Below, in pieces: positions 21,890-32,678 of a stretch of DNA of 64,000 nucleotides (position 1 is its first letter; each line of letters opens with the position of its first letter). The stretch is from NCBI GenBank assembly GCA_002104905.1, contig MCFE01000124.1, positions 62,001 to 126,000 of the forward strand, written 5' to 3'. The translations under genes were made by a program, and so were the position numbers. The notes beneath the pieces were generated by a model that was not told the DNA's origin, searched no databases, and saw only the letters and a list, made by a program, of their open reading frames with translations. Source of the stretch: Basidiobolus meristosporus CBS 931.73 (taxonomy: Eukaryota; Basidiobolomycota; Basidiobolomycetes; Basidiobolales; Basidiobolaceae).

Positions 21890-24104
21890 AGACTTGTTCC
21901 ATTGGATAGTGCCACATAGTGCCAGCCTGTTTATAGTGCCGGATCGATCTGGCACCCTACGGCACTATCTGGCACTATCCAAGATGCATCATGCATAATA
22001 TATGTAAAATTCAACAATCACTTTAGTTTTCATATATATTTCATATAAGACCAGGTTGATGCCAATATACTGCTGTATAAGTATCCAAATCCATTGCTAT
22101 GATCCCCATACCAAGCCTCAACTCATCTTTAGTACAACCCAGACAAAACCCATCCCCCAGCTCACCAGCACGGTCCGGACCAAAAAAGTCGATGTTGGAT
22201 CTGTTCAAGTTCACGCCAAATGATTTTAGTATGGCCCAAGTGTCTATGATGAGCCTTCATACAGATATTTGGGCACTACTGATTAATCTAGCAGAACTAG
22301 ATACCTCAGAGAGTTGACAAAGATGGAAGAATTTGAGTAGAAAGCTGTGGCATGAGTTCTACATCAAGATGCCAGCCAATGTATGTAAAAATATATATAA
22401 CAAGACAAGTATTGAAATCAAGAATGAGCTGAGAGTGAGGGGATTTGACAAAGAAGCCGCGCAGGAACAATTTTGCGCGCAATTTGCACAGTACAGGCCG
22501 GACGCATCCGTTTGTGCCTCAACGTTGGGAACCAAAGAGATTTTGAATGAGTTTTTGCCTCAAATGACTAATGTACTACGTGATATATTAGTAGAGCTAA
22601 GTGGCTTCCAAGAGCAATATACACAGGACTCATCCAGGCAACAGCTCCAAAGTATCAGACAGAGGGTAAGTGAATACCTTGAGGAATCAGATGGTGAGCT
22701 TCAGGAGGAAGAATACAGACCGCAAGCAACATCGTCCAGATTGCACCAGCACGCCTTGCTGGATTCCCTACCATCTCTTGCAACCACAGCGCGCCGGTGC
22801 ACATCAGTCCAGAGTACGCCAACACCCTTTACCAGAACGCCCCGCGTCAAGTCAACGCGCATTGAGTCAACGCGTGTCGGGTCAACGCGTGCGCTTCAGA
22901 GCAAAACTACGAGAACTTGCCAAACTGCTCATTTAGACACGAGTCCATTGGAGCGGACCAAGTTGCGTCAACATGCGGCATCACATCAAACTCAGCCAAG
23001 GGCCATCTCAATGCGTCAAGGCGCGCCTGCACGTGCCGTCTTGCCTGACCATCAGCGAGTTACTTCTGGTGAACTGACTGATGATGGCCAACATGTGGTG
23101 CCTCAACCACCGGAGCCCTTGGCAAGTAAAAGAACACGTCAGCACGTGGCACTACAGGCCGGTTCAGTTGGTTCAGTCGGAGCAATTCAGCGCGGCCAAG
23201 CTGCAGCATTGCACTCATCAACTAGGAGGCAAAATACTGACTACAAATACACAAGTAGCCAAGATGATAGTCAGCCAGGAAGTAGTATAGGTGTGCAAAG
23301 TGAGTCACTAGCAAATGCTTCAGTAGTAATCCCTGTGAGAAAAAAACCCAGGAGAAGATGATGCGATTGCTTTGAATTGCTCAAATTTGTAATGATCCCA
23401 ACAACCCTTTTTTTTTGAGATCCAAATGAAGCCATCGCAAATCAGTGATCATCAAATTTTTGATATAAGTAATATCAAGGTTGTCTCACATTTGAGACAG
23501 AACCCCTATAAATAAACACCCTGCATATATATATGTCATCTGTACTACCAGTGCAGCTATTGGATCTGATTTGCACCTACACAATCGCTTGAGTGCTAGC
23601 TATGACACCTTGTCCAATCACTAGGATCAGGGATTTACTTGCTCAATTGGCAAAATGGGAGATTTAATGGCAAATCAGATAGCTTTTACAGTAGTCAATG
23701 AGCCAATTGGGGGCTGGCAGCTTCAGGATACTTTTGGACCAATTAACCACTGAGATACCGTCCAATTGGAGTGAGGGTAACCAAAATGGTAAGTATCAGT
23801 GTTGTTTACAGTGTGATACACATTTATTTCCATTTACATTAAAGAATCATATCCAAATACCGGATTTTACCTGCCATTATAGCGGTATCCAATTGCGCAC
23901 GTGATGCAAACATTACAAGTTGGCGCAATCATCCGCGCCAACCTCATCGTGTCAGATTGTGCCATAGTGTGCGAGATTGTCCCGCATAGTGCAAAATCGT
24001 CCAAGAACAATCCTGCCTTCTGGTAGCTATAATATTGCGCCCAATTGTTCTTTGCAACCGCAGATTGCGCCACGCGCCCTGGCACAGTACAATGGAACAA
24101 GTCT
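21890..24104. mobile_element. Inner, internally deleted Harbinger derivative
   Basis: It has terminal inverted repeats AGACTTGTTCCATTGGATAG (21,890) and, inverted, ...TACAATGGAACAAGTCT (end 24,104), with a perfect 3-bp duplication ATT (21,887-21,889 and 24,105-24,107). After a ~95-bp left end it jumps straight to the sequence equivalent to 4388 of copy 1, so the whole transposase region (~1.3 kb) is missing. The accessory frame (22,099-23,361) and the ~740-bp right end remain. It has far more CpG than its host copy, so it is the younger insertion. Without its own transposase it depends on another copy. Confidence 0.85.
22099..23361 (+). pseudogene. Harbinger accessory ORF, best-preserved copy
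   Basis: ATG at 22,099 (MIPIPSLNSSLVQPRQNPSP...) by homology with the starts at 4506 and 25,000. The frame runs 421 codons to TGA at 23,359-23,361 with a single stop (TGA, 22,315-22,317). N-terminal ~200 residues: helical, with conserved 'FLPNDFS'-like, 'LWHEFYIKMPANVCK', 'EIKNELRVRGFD', 'QFCAQFAQYRPD' and 'LPQMTNVLRDILVELSGFQE' segments. C-terminal ~200 residues: low-complexity Arg/Ser/Thr/Gln (short repeats of the V/I-x-STR type near 22,850-22,890) ending in a basic 'VRKKPRRR' tail that could be a nuclear signal. No Myb/SANT or zinc motif is obvious. A transposition partner protein is inferred from the position only. Confidence 0.6.
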
Positions 24105-24999
24105 ATTCACTACCCAGAGTGCTTTTCATGCCTACTTCCAGCAAATGGCCCACTAAACCAGATGATGTTACCCTCAATGTCAGACAGTGCTTGAAACTTC
24201 ACACAGTGTGCCTTGTACTTGCCAGAATAAAAGTGCCTCTGCCCTCTGGAAGGGCTGTTAATCCTGACTGGGATGGTATCTAAGATACTCCTGATATGGA
24301 ACCTGTTGCTGAACACTCTGGGATATGGAAGTCTATTGGAGCTTCTGAACCTAGTATTCCAAGCGTGCTCTAAGTCATTCATACACTCTGCAAGGTGGTT
24401 TTCCTTTGCTGTCAGCTGGGAATGAAAGCTTCTAGGACTTTTGTTGCCATAGATGATGGGATGAAATCTTGTAGGGCAATAGTTCTTGTAATAGCAGAGA
24501 AGCCCAACAAAAGATTTCCTTTAGTAGATTGGGGTAGGTGGTCCACAGTACTTGGAATAGATCTCCTCTAGTGTGTCAAAAGGAAATCCAGTGGTAGTGA
24601 TGGGATTGATGAGAAAAGACCGTTCAGATGAGTAAGTCATATTAAAATTGGTGGATGATTGTATGGAGGCGGTTTGAATTGATTTGGCACAATCTGCATT
24701 ATTTATCTGATTTTGAATGCATTATAATTAAATCTCCATCAATTGCCATGTATCCCATCATTATGTTGCAAAAATCATCCGCAAATAATGCCTTAGTACT
24801 TTTATTGATGCTTTACTCATAGATCTATAATCAAATAGGAAATCTGCAATTGATGTGATCTGATCCGTGTCAATGAAATCCAAGATGCATGATGCATAAT
24901 ATATGGAAAATTCAACAATCACATTTGTTTTCATACATATTTCATATAAGACCAGGTTGATGCCAATATACTGCTGTATAAGTATCCAAATCCATTGCT

Positions 25000-26232
25000 A
25001 TGGCCCCCATACCAAGTCTCAACTCATCTTTAGTACAACCCAGACAAAACCCATCCCCCAGCTCACAAGCATGGTCTGGACCAGAAAAGTCAATATTGGA
25101 TTTGTTTGAGTTCTTGCCAAATGATTTTAGTATGGCCCAAGTGTCTATGATGAGCCTTCATACAGATATTTGGGCACTACTGATTAATCAAGCAGAACTA
25201 GATACCACAGAGAGTCAACAAAGATGGAAGAATTTGAGTAGAAACCTGTGGCATGAGTTCTACATCAAGATGCCAGCCAATGTATGTAAGAAGATATATA
25301 ACAAGACAAGTATTGAAGTCAAGAATGAGCTGAAAGTGAGGGGATTTGATGAAGAAGCCACACAGGAACAATTTTGTATGCAATTTGCACAGTACAGGCT
25401 GGACGCATCTGTTTGTGCCTCAACTTTGAGAACCAAAGAGATTTAGAATGAGCTTTTACCTCAAATGACAAATGTACTATGTGATATATTAGTAGAGCTA
25501 AGTGGCTTCCAAGAGCAATATACACAGGACTCATCCAGGCAACAGCTTCAAAGTATCAGACAGAGGGTAAGTGAATACCTTGAAGAATTAGATGGTGAGC
25601 CTCAGGAGGAAGAATACAGACCGCAAGCAACATTGTCTAGATTGCACCAGTATGCCTTGCTGGATTCCTTACCATCTGTTGCAACCTCAGTGTGCCAGCC
25701 CACATCAGTCCAGACTACACAATCACCATTTACCAGAACACCCCATATTGAGTCTATGCGCGCGCTTTAGAGCAAAACTACCTGAACTTGCCAAACTGCT
25801 CATTTAGGCACAAGTCCATTGGAGCAGACCAAGTCACATCAACATGCAGCATCACATCAAACTTAGCCAAGGGCCATCTCAACACTTCAAGTCACGCCTG
25901 CGCATGCCTTTTTGCCTGACCATCAGCAAGTTACTTCCGGTGAACTGACTGATGATGACCAACATGAAGTGCCTCAACCACTGGAGCCCTTGGCAAGTAA
26001 AAGAACATGTCAGCACGTGGCACTCCAGGCCAGTTCAGTTGGTTCAATCAGAGCAATTCAGCGCAGCCAAGCTGCAGCATTGCACTCATCAACTAGGAGG
26101 CAAAATACTGGCTACAAATACACAAGTAGCCAAGATGATAGTCAGCCAGGAAGTAGTATAGGTGTGCAAAGTGAGTCACTACCAAATGCTTCAGTAGTGA
26201 TCCCTGTGAGAAAAAAACCCAGTAGAAGATGA
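25000..26232 (+). pseudogene. Harbinger accessory ORF, outer copy
   Basis: It starts at ATG 25,000 (MAPIPSLNSSLVQPRQNPSP...), and the frame stays open for 148 codons to a TAG at 25,444. It resumes in the same frame to 25,770, breaks again, and ends with 'VRKKPSRR' and TGA at 26,232. It aligns with the inner copy over the whole length. A segment of about 35 bp around 22,850-22,890 is shorter here, and most substitutions sit at CpG sites of the inner copy. It is divergent from the transposase starting at 24,640. Function unknown. Confidence 0.65.
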
Positions 26233-26974
26233 TGCAATTGCTTTGAATTGCTATTATTTGTAAAGATCCCGTCATCCCATTTTTTTTGCAATCCAAATCA
26301 AGCCATTACAAATCAGTGATCATCAAATTTTTGACATAAGTAATATCAAGGTCATCTCACATTTGAGACAGAACCCCTATAAATAAACACCCTGCATATA
26401 TATACATCATCTGTAATACCAGTGCAGCTATTGGATCTGTTTTGCACCTACCCAATTGCTTGTGTGCTAGCTATGACACCATGTCCAATCACTAGGATCA
26501 GGGATTTACTTACTCAATGGGCAAAATGGGATATTTAATGGCAGATCAGGTAGCTTGTTTAGTAGGCAATGAGCCAATTGGGGGCTGCCAGCTTCAGGAT
26601 ACTTATGGACCAATTAACCACTGATATACTGTCCAATTGGAGTGATGGTAACCAAAACGGTAAGTATCAGTATAGTTTATAGTGTGATACACATTTAATT
26701 CCATTTACATTAAAGGAACATATCCAAATACCGGATTTTACCTGCCATAATAGCAGTATCTGATTGTGCACGTGATGCAAACATTACAAGTTGGTGCAAT
26801 CATCCAAACCAACCTCATTTTGTCAGATTGTGCCATAGTGTGCAAGATTGTCCCACATAGTGCAAAATTGTCCAAGAACAATCCTGCCTTCTGGTAGCTA
26901 TAATATTGCTCCCATTTGTTCTTTACAACCACGGATTGGCCGCACACCCTGGCATGGTACAATGGAACAAGTCT

Positions 26975-28140
26975 AATTTACATCAAAACTTGTCATCCAC
27001 CTCTGCAAAATTCCTAGGATAAAACAAGAGACTTTTGTAGCATACTCCATACAGTAAAATGGAATATCAGAGTATTAAACAGATCAGGAGCTGATATAGC
27101 AAGATCTATGATCCATGATCAAAAATTATCCTCTGAATTATGAGCAGTATCAGTTGCATTAGCTGTAAGTCTCAAAATAGTGGTTATAGCAGTATACTTT
27201 ATGCCTCTACCTCATTTGAGGCATGATGTAGATAACAACCAAGTGCATAGCATCTAAAAATATTTGGGTGCATATTTATGTCAAGAAACTGCCTGGAAAG
27301 CAGTCAAAATTTTGTTGCTACTTAAGGTTTGAGCTCTTCATAAACAGAAGTACCCAGTGTTGTATCCAAGAGAAAAGTGTAATAAAACTCTTGAATGAGT
27401 TAACTGAACCTAAGTGACAACTAAGTGCAGAATCTTAAAAAGTCAAGAGTGCCAGAAATATTAGCAGAGAGGTTCAGGTCTAATATTGGTCTTATATATT
27501 GCTGAGTTGGGGTATAAAGGCAACAGAGTAGGCTTGCTATGCAGGCTAGGCTTGGTGGTCTTGAGAGTGCTAGATATGCTAAACTTGGGTAGAAACTAGA
27601 ATGGATTTGTTGAATTCTTAATTTTGCTGAGACACACACTAAACCAAAAGGTCAATAAACTTTATTTATACTTTTCTGATTGAGCTGCATTAGTAAGCGC
27701 TAAGAGACTGGACTAATTGAAATCTGTTGGGGTGTTGATAGGTGCATAAAATAAATGAAAAATTGCCTCATTAATCAGCTGATGTATTGGCAACTGCTAA
27801 GTGATTGGATAAATCTCAGATGACTAATCACTTGGAAAGGCTTAGCAGAACAGTTGATGACATAATGACCATATGAAATTCATCAGGTGTGACTACTAAA
27901 TATAGATTCTGAGAAGTGAAAAAATAAACCATAATAGGGATTAGTTATGTTTGGGTTAGGGAAAATCAGTTAGGGTACTAGATTTTCTAATGGAGTGAAA
28001 TTGGCCAGGTTTTAAATGTTGATGCACAACACCCAGTATATTGTCCTACACTAGTCTGAGTGAATTGACAACATACTTAAGAAGTACCAAACTGAAGACT
28101 GCAAGGCAACAGCTAACTCAATGGAGAAAATCTTAATATT
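26975..28140. other. AT-rich interval without recognisable gene
   Basis: I see no coding frame with family motifs on either strand; a 72-codon minus-strand frame at 27,421 looks accidental. CpG is nearly absent, as in the surrounding repeats, so this is probably very old transposon DNA. Confidence 0.5.
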
Positions 28141-28870
28141 GTAATTACTCAGCCAAGACAAGAGAGCTTATTTCCAATTGAAAACTCAGAATATCCATAT
28201 TGATATGGTTAACAGTCTGATATATAGCATGCTTGCAACACACCCAGATATCTTATATTTAGTGGGAGCTGTCAGCAAGCATAATCAGAGCTATGGATCT
28301 GATTGTGTTGCAGCACTTAAGTAGATTTTAGATACCTAAAAAGAACAGCTGCTTTCTGCTTAAGGTGCACCTATAAGGATTCAGAACAGGGTTTTGTAGG
28401 ATACCTTGATGCTGCTTGGGGGTAAGATTTAGAAGACAGGACATTTACCACAGGATACAACTTTGTTTACTATTAAGGAGTAATTCCACAGAATTCAAGA
28501 ATGCAAGCAACTGCAGCACTTTCAGCCACAGAAGCAGAGTATACAACTGCCTGTGAAGCTAAAAAGAGGCAAAATGGTTAAGAAGCCTATTTAAAGATTG
28601 AAGGTTATGTCAAAAAGCGCCTATTGCTTTCTTTTAAAATAATCATTGATGTATAAGATTAGGTAGAAGTCAAACTTTGCATGCAAGCACTAAGCACATA
28701 GATACTAGACATCATTTCATATGTGAAGCTATGAGGAATAACTTAGTTACTTGGTTTACTGCTCTACAAATGGAATGACTGCAAGTATCTTTACTAAACC
28801 ATTAGCCACAAACAAATTTGAAAATCTTTGGTCACAATGAGGACTAGTTAGTATGAACATTTACCCTATG
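28141..28870 (+). pseudogene. Highly decayed Ty1/Copia RNase H relic
   Basis: By moving between frames one can follow a Copia pol end: 'SLIYSMLATHPDILYLVGAV', 'QSYGSDCVAALK', 'FVGYLDAAWG', 'DLEDRTFTTGYNFVY', 'ATAALSATEAEYTTACEA', 'STKHIDTRHHFICEAMRNNL' and a trace of the TKPLA block. The order matches 11,184-11,885 but the sequence is much more diverged and full of stops and small indels. It belongs to an older or different Copia family. Confidence 0.65.
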
Positions 28871-29109
28871 CAAAATTATTGGGATTATCCTGTCAAAAGG
28901 TGGTCACAAAGTTAATGTCCCATGACTAAGAGATACTGATCTTGTCAGGACACCATCCAGAGACCATTGAAAAATAATCTCACCCCAGATTTCACAAAAA
29001 ACTTTGTCAAAATTTTTCATCACAACAATGTATAAGTGGCTTTTGATTGGTTCCCTGCCAATTTGCTCACTTTCTGATCCTGGACACTCTATTGCCTCCT
29101 ATGTTTATG

Positions 29110-29870
29110 TGAATTGATTGGCTATTGCCTCTTTTTCACACTCCTTACTTCCTGTCTCAACTGTTTCTCTTACTTTTTATGCATACAAATTGATTTATTT
29201 CCATTGAACCTTCAATTGTACCTCAATGCCAATTGTATTGGCCTATGCAAGTCTCTATACCCTACACTAACATTAAGCCCAACCCCGCACTTAACAAGTA
29301 ACTCCATTAAAATCCCCCACTCAATAAGTATTTCTGCTGTAATGCTCTGGTCCCACAACTTTGGTGGGAACCCAACAGCTTTATGCCACTGTGCATTCGC
29401 TGGTTCCCACACATCCTGGTCTTTAGCCAGCACTGCAAGGTCTAGCTCCTCATCTGCCAGTCTTTGCAATATATCCTTGCAATATTCCAGTGCATTCTTT
29501 GAGCACTACTCTTGAAGATGTGCAGCAACCTCTTTGTGTGCCTATTGATGTTCCAAAACTCCACTGGAGGCATTGTGATAGTCTTTTGAGTTCTTGACGT
29601 TGTAGCCTTGTCTGTCAGTGGGATCTCCACTCTGTCAACAATGGAGGCTTTGGAGGCTGTGGAGGCCATGGTAGACAAATTGCCTTTTTCAGCAGGCTCA
29701 TCTACCTTGCTGGAGTGTAGGTCAACTGGCTGTGCTTCCAACTCTTGTGAAAACATCTGTTTTCTTGTTGGTAAATTATCCTGGCTAAGATGGGATTCAG
29801 TATGTTCCTAGCTTGCGGTGTTAATTAGCAAGAACTGCAGTTTTTTTGCATGCCTCCCTCTCTCAGGCTT
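29110..29870 (-). repeat. Dispersed repeat X, minus-strand copy with partial ORFs
   Basis: This is the inverted counterpart of 8430-9110. Two overlapping minus-strand frames (about 104 and 85 codons, 29,756 down to 29,212) are open and share the line of homology: a Ser/Thr-rich start, 'FWNINRHTKRLLHIFKSSA', then 'LQRLADEELDLAVLAKDQD' and 'KAVGFPPKLWDQSITAEIL'. No known domain is evident. A transposon-encoded (gag-like or accessory) protein relic is the likeliest reading. Confidence 0.5.
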
Positions 29871-29984
29871 GGGTAGATGTTTTTCCCTTTACCTTTTCCT
29901 TTATCACTGCCAAATCTTTCACTGCTACTTTGTCTGAGTGCTTCTTGTAAAGAACTACATTTTCTCCCGGATAAATTCTGCTCT

Positions 29985-30050
29985 TACGCTGTAGTGGGGT
30001 GACAGTGATACCCACTGACATATGTGCTCATTCCCTCATTTTCCACTTCC
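29985..30050 (-). repeat. Start of an inverted Gypsy-type LTR
   Basis: Inverted, this reads TAGGGAAGTGG...TGAGGGAATGAGCAC...GGGTATCACTGTCACCCCACTACA. It matches the polypurine tract and first ~60 bp of LTR copy B (17,984-18,045). It is truncated at about 29,985. Confidence 0.5.
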
Positions 30051-30096
30051 CTATATCTCTGCTACATTTATTTTAGTTTTATCCCATTTGTCTTAC

Positions 30097-30358
30097 CCAA
30101 TCAGTACTATCCCATAAGCTGGTTGACTATAACGCCTGCTTACCTTATGGCATAAGTTACCCCTCACTTTATGTAAGATTACTACCTATAAGTGCTTCAA
30201 TATTAGGCAAGTACCTGCGCCAGTACCCATGACACATGATCAACCCGTGTCACCATCCCTAGTATTTCCATACCATATATGGTATCCCCATGTTACACAG
30301 GTTTCAGAATACTGATTCCTGATTGGTTGGATGTGCTGTGCCTCTTAGAACCTTCTGG
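30097..30358 (+). repeat. Dispersed repeat Y, copy 2
   Basis: Same as 16,709-16,970, from CCAATCAGTACTATCCCATA to AACCTTCTGG. In both places it directly precedes an LTR block, although the LTRs are in opposite orientation. Non-coding. Confidence 0.55.
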
Positions 30359-30360
30359 CA

Positions 30361-31060
30361 CCTGCTTAGAACATTCTTAGGTCATTCTGATGTCATTAAG
30401 ATTTCTATTGATGTCTGGAACCTTCTGGAACACCATGATTAGTAATCACTTAGCCAGTGAGAAAAGTATATAAGGGAGGCTATCCCTCAACAATAAATCA
30501 TCATCCCTTTTATCAATATACCAGCTTGTTGATTAGTGTGATCACTGCTACCTACTGCTACCTGAACTTCCAACCCCAGACCACAGGACACTCCCAGGAA
30601 ACTGTGCTGACAGCCAACTGACCTTGGAGGCACTACTTGTGAGGAATACTCAGAGTAGATATCTTTTATTATATTTGATTCTTTCCCAAGTTTGTTCTTG
30701 TACAGGCAAAGATACTTTTCTGTCTTTGTAACTATTGACCACAGCTGCATTCTTATCAAGTCCCTGCTGGTGGAGTTTACAATTGTTTTGACTTTGGAAG
30801 CTTTAGTACATTGTCATCTTAAAGGACGCTGAACCCAGCACATACTTTTGTTAAGACGCCAACTAAGTTGGGGATTGTAGCTCAATAGTTTTCCCTTGGC
30901 AAGCTTGTGGCTTTATTCCCCTTCACATTAGATTAGAGACAGAACCCAAGTATTCCTAGCAAGCTTTTGCCAGAGGCTATTGCACCCAGTGAACACCCCA
31001 CATACAAAACACTTGAGAATTGTTGGACGTATCTCTCCCTTGGACCTATGCACCACCACA
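30361..31060 (+). repeat. Gypsy-type LTR copy C
   Basis: Nearly identical to 18,048-18,752 (well over 90% by eye), ending in GCACCACCACA. The first ~50 bp of the LTR are replaced by repeat Y. The 90-codon minus-strand frame inside it is also present in copy B, but reads across LTR promoter sequence and is not a credible gene. Confidence 0.65.
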
Positions 31061-31174
31061 ACGCATCTGTTTTGGCCTGCTTGTCCCTTGCTGGCACTCT
31101 TCTGGCAACCTGATATTTCTTTTCAGCTTGTTTTAGCTCTCAACTGTAGTTGTGATGGGCTCCTGTAACAGCGG

Positions 31175-31397
31175 TGTGGTGGTGTATTAGTCCAAGAGAG
31201 AGATATGTCCAACACTTTTCAAGTGATTTGTGTGTGGGATTTTCACTGGGTGCAATAACCTCTGGCAAAAGCTTGCTAGGAATACTGGGGTTCTGTCTCT
31301 AATCTACAGTGATGGGGAATAAAGCCACAAGCTTGTCAAGGGAAAACTATTGAGCTACAATGCCCAACTTAGTTGGCGTCTTAACAAAAGTATATAC
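31175..31397 (-). repeat. Gypsy-type LTR copy D, inverted and truncated
   Basis: It starts TGTGGTGGTGTATTAG, the inverse of the CA end of copies B and C. It continues through CAACACTT.TCAAGTG, GCAATAACCTCTGGCAAAAG and AACTTAGTTGGCGTCTTAAC, and stops at 31,397. Only the last ~220 bp of the LTR are present. It faces copy C across ~114 bp. Confidence 0.6.
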
Positions 31398-31502
31398 GTT
31401 TAGACTTTGGTTTTTGATTTTTAAACTTGGTTTTTAAATTTGAATGTTAATATTTGATGTTTGATGTTTGATATTTGATTTTTGATGTTTGATATTTGAT
31501 AG
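31398..31502. repeat. Low-complexity TTTGAT/TTTGATGTTTGAT run
   Basis: Short imperfect repeats of TTTGATGT and TTTGATAT over about 100 bp. Non-coding. Confidence 0.7.
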
Positions 31503-31740
31503 AGTGCTGAAAGACCACAACAATACCATGCAAATATTGTCACAGCACCAATCAAAAATTGTCAAGTTTTGTCCTTTATTTGGCTGTAAAATTTGCAGAA
31601 CACCATCATGATCTTGTTATAAGATTGTCAGGAAGGTCACTCTTTCCAAGCTGCTGTTATTATGATGGTCTCTAAATGGGATCTTGACGGATGATCTGGA
31701 TTGGATCCACCTGCGGGACCAAATTATTTTTCATAGGGTT
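31503..31740 (-). repeat. Copy of the CCCTATG-ended repeat
   Basis: Read inverted from 31,740 (CCCTATGAAAAATAATTTGG), it follows the unit at 861-1110 closely: CAGGTGGATCCAATCCAGATC, GAGACCATCATAATAACAGC, ATCATGATGGTGTT, GGTGCTGTGACAAT. It breaks off near 31,503. A probable DNA-transposon terminus. Confidence 0.55.
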
Positions 31741-32209
31741 AGTTGAGTTGGAGTATTGTAAAAGTTTGTGATTCCACCTAAATATTTACCTAGCTTAGTC
31801 ACTTTGATCATTACCAACAAATCTTATAGAGTCCTGTTCAAATTCCCTGTCAGGATTGACCTAGAACATCTTCTTCAAAAGTGTAGGTACCTAGAACATG
31901 AAAATTCTCAAAGTTTTCCAAACAACCCTAAGCTTTGCACACATGTTCTTGGGACCAGCCTAAGCATAATCTATGTGCTTGCTATGCCAATATCTTGTAT
32001 AAATACTGCTTCAATAAATCATCAAGTGAAAACCACATAATCTACTTGTTTGCCTGATCACTTCCAATATCTCTAAGACTCTTACAATAAGTAGAGGACA
32101 AGCAAATACAGTGACATAATTCTACAGCAGAATGTATGAATAGCACAAGAGGTGGTAGAAAATAGAAATACCATTTGATATGGTAGTATTATACAGGACT
32201 AGATGTCAG

Positions 32210-32577
32210 CTGCTGTACCTCCATGGTAATGACAGCAAAGGTCAGCATCAAGGCTGTCAGGACACCAATAGGTTTTTGCCATATAAAGCATTTGCATATG
32301 TTGGCCTATTAGGTCTGCTAAAACTCATGTAGACCACATTATAACTGTCTGTATGTCATACAAGCCCCATTAAAAGACCATTAAAGCACTTTCAAACTTA
32401 TTACTTTATTTGGCATCAAAATCAGCAAAACATCATCATGGTATTACAAATAGATTGTGAAGAGGGTAAAGAATTGAAAGCTGCTGGCATTATAATGGCC
32501 TTGTTGCATGAGCCTGATGGCCAATATGTATTTAATCTACCTGAAGGACCAAATTATTTTTTCATAGGGTATACAGA
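32210..32577 (-). repeat. Second inverted copy of the CCCTATG-ended repeat
   Basis: Inverted from 32,577 it reads CCCTATGAAAAAATAATTTGG, GCCATTATAATGCCAGCAGC, GATGATGTTTTGCTGATTTT and so on, diverged from the other copies. No gene is seen. The ~460 bp before it (31,741-32,209) show no supported feature. Confidence 0.45.
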
Positions 32578-32678
32578 TAGTGTATTAATATAGAAACTGT
32601 ATTGATACATATGGGATACTACTGCTGCTTCTTATCAAGCTTATTGTGGGCAGCAATCTACTGTGTGCATGATACTAA

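Larger units (their letters stand above)
21718..24640 (-). pseudogene. Harbinger transposase, interrupted by inner element
   Basis: The minus-strand ATG is complementary to 24,638-24,640. The frame reads 'MTYSSERSFLINPITTTGFP', one stop near 24,520, then 'RFRSSNRLPYPRVFSNRFHI', 'LDTIPVRINSPSRGQRHFYS' (first Asp), 'GKYKAHCVKFQALSDIEGN', 'IIWFSGPFAGSRH' (second acidic region) down to 24,105. It resumes at 21,889 with 'EFSRGEKCMADLAYIG' (third acidic region) and 'YNEIFNHFRVRVEHV' (terminal Glu). This is the clearest DDE_Tnp_4 read in the window. The enzyme would bind the terminal repeats and move the element. It is inactivated by the 2.2-kb insertion and at least one stop. Its C-terminus after VEH is lost at the truncated left end. 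Confidence 0.8.
21714..26974. mobile_element. PIF/Harbinger-like transposon, outer copy (left end lost)
   Basis: The right end ...TACAATGGAACAAGTCT finishes at 26,974. The left terminal ~350 bp are missing where the LTR-like block ends (21,713). Its body is split at 21,889/24,105 by the inner element, with the target bases ATT duplicated. Removing the inner element joins a continuous transposase. It carries the transposase on the minus strand (start 24,640) and the accessory frame on the plus strand (start 25,000), i.e. a divergent pair separated by ~360 bp that probably holds both promoters. Confidence 0.75.
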
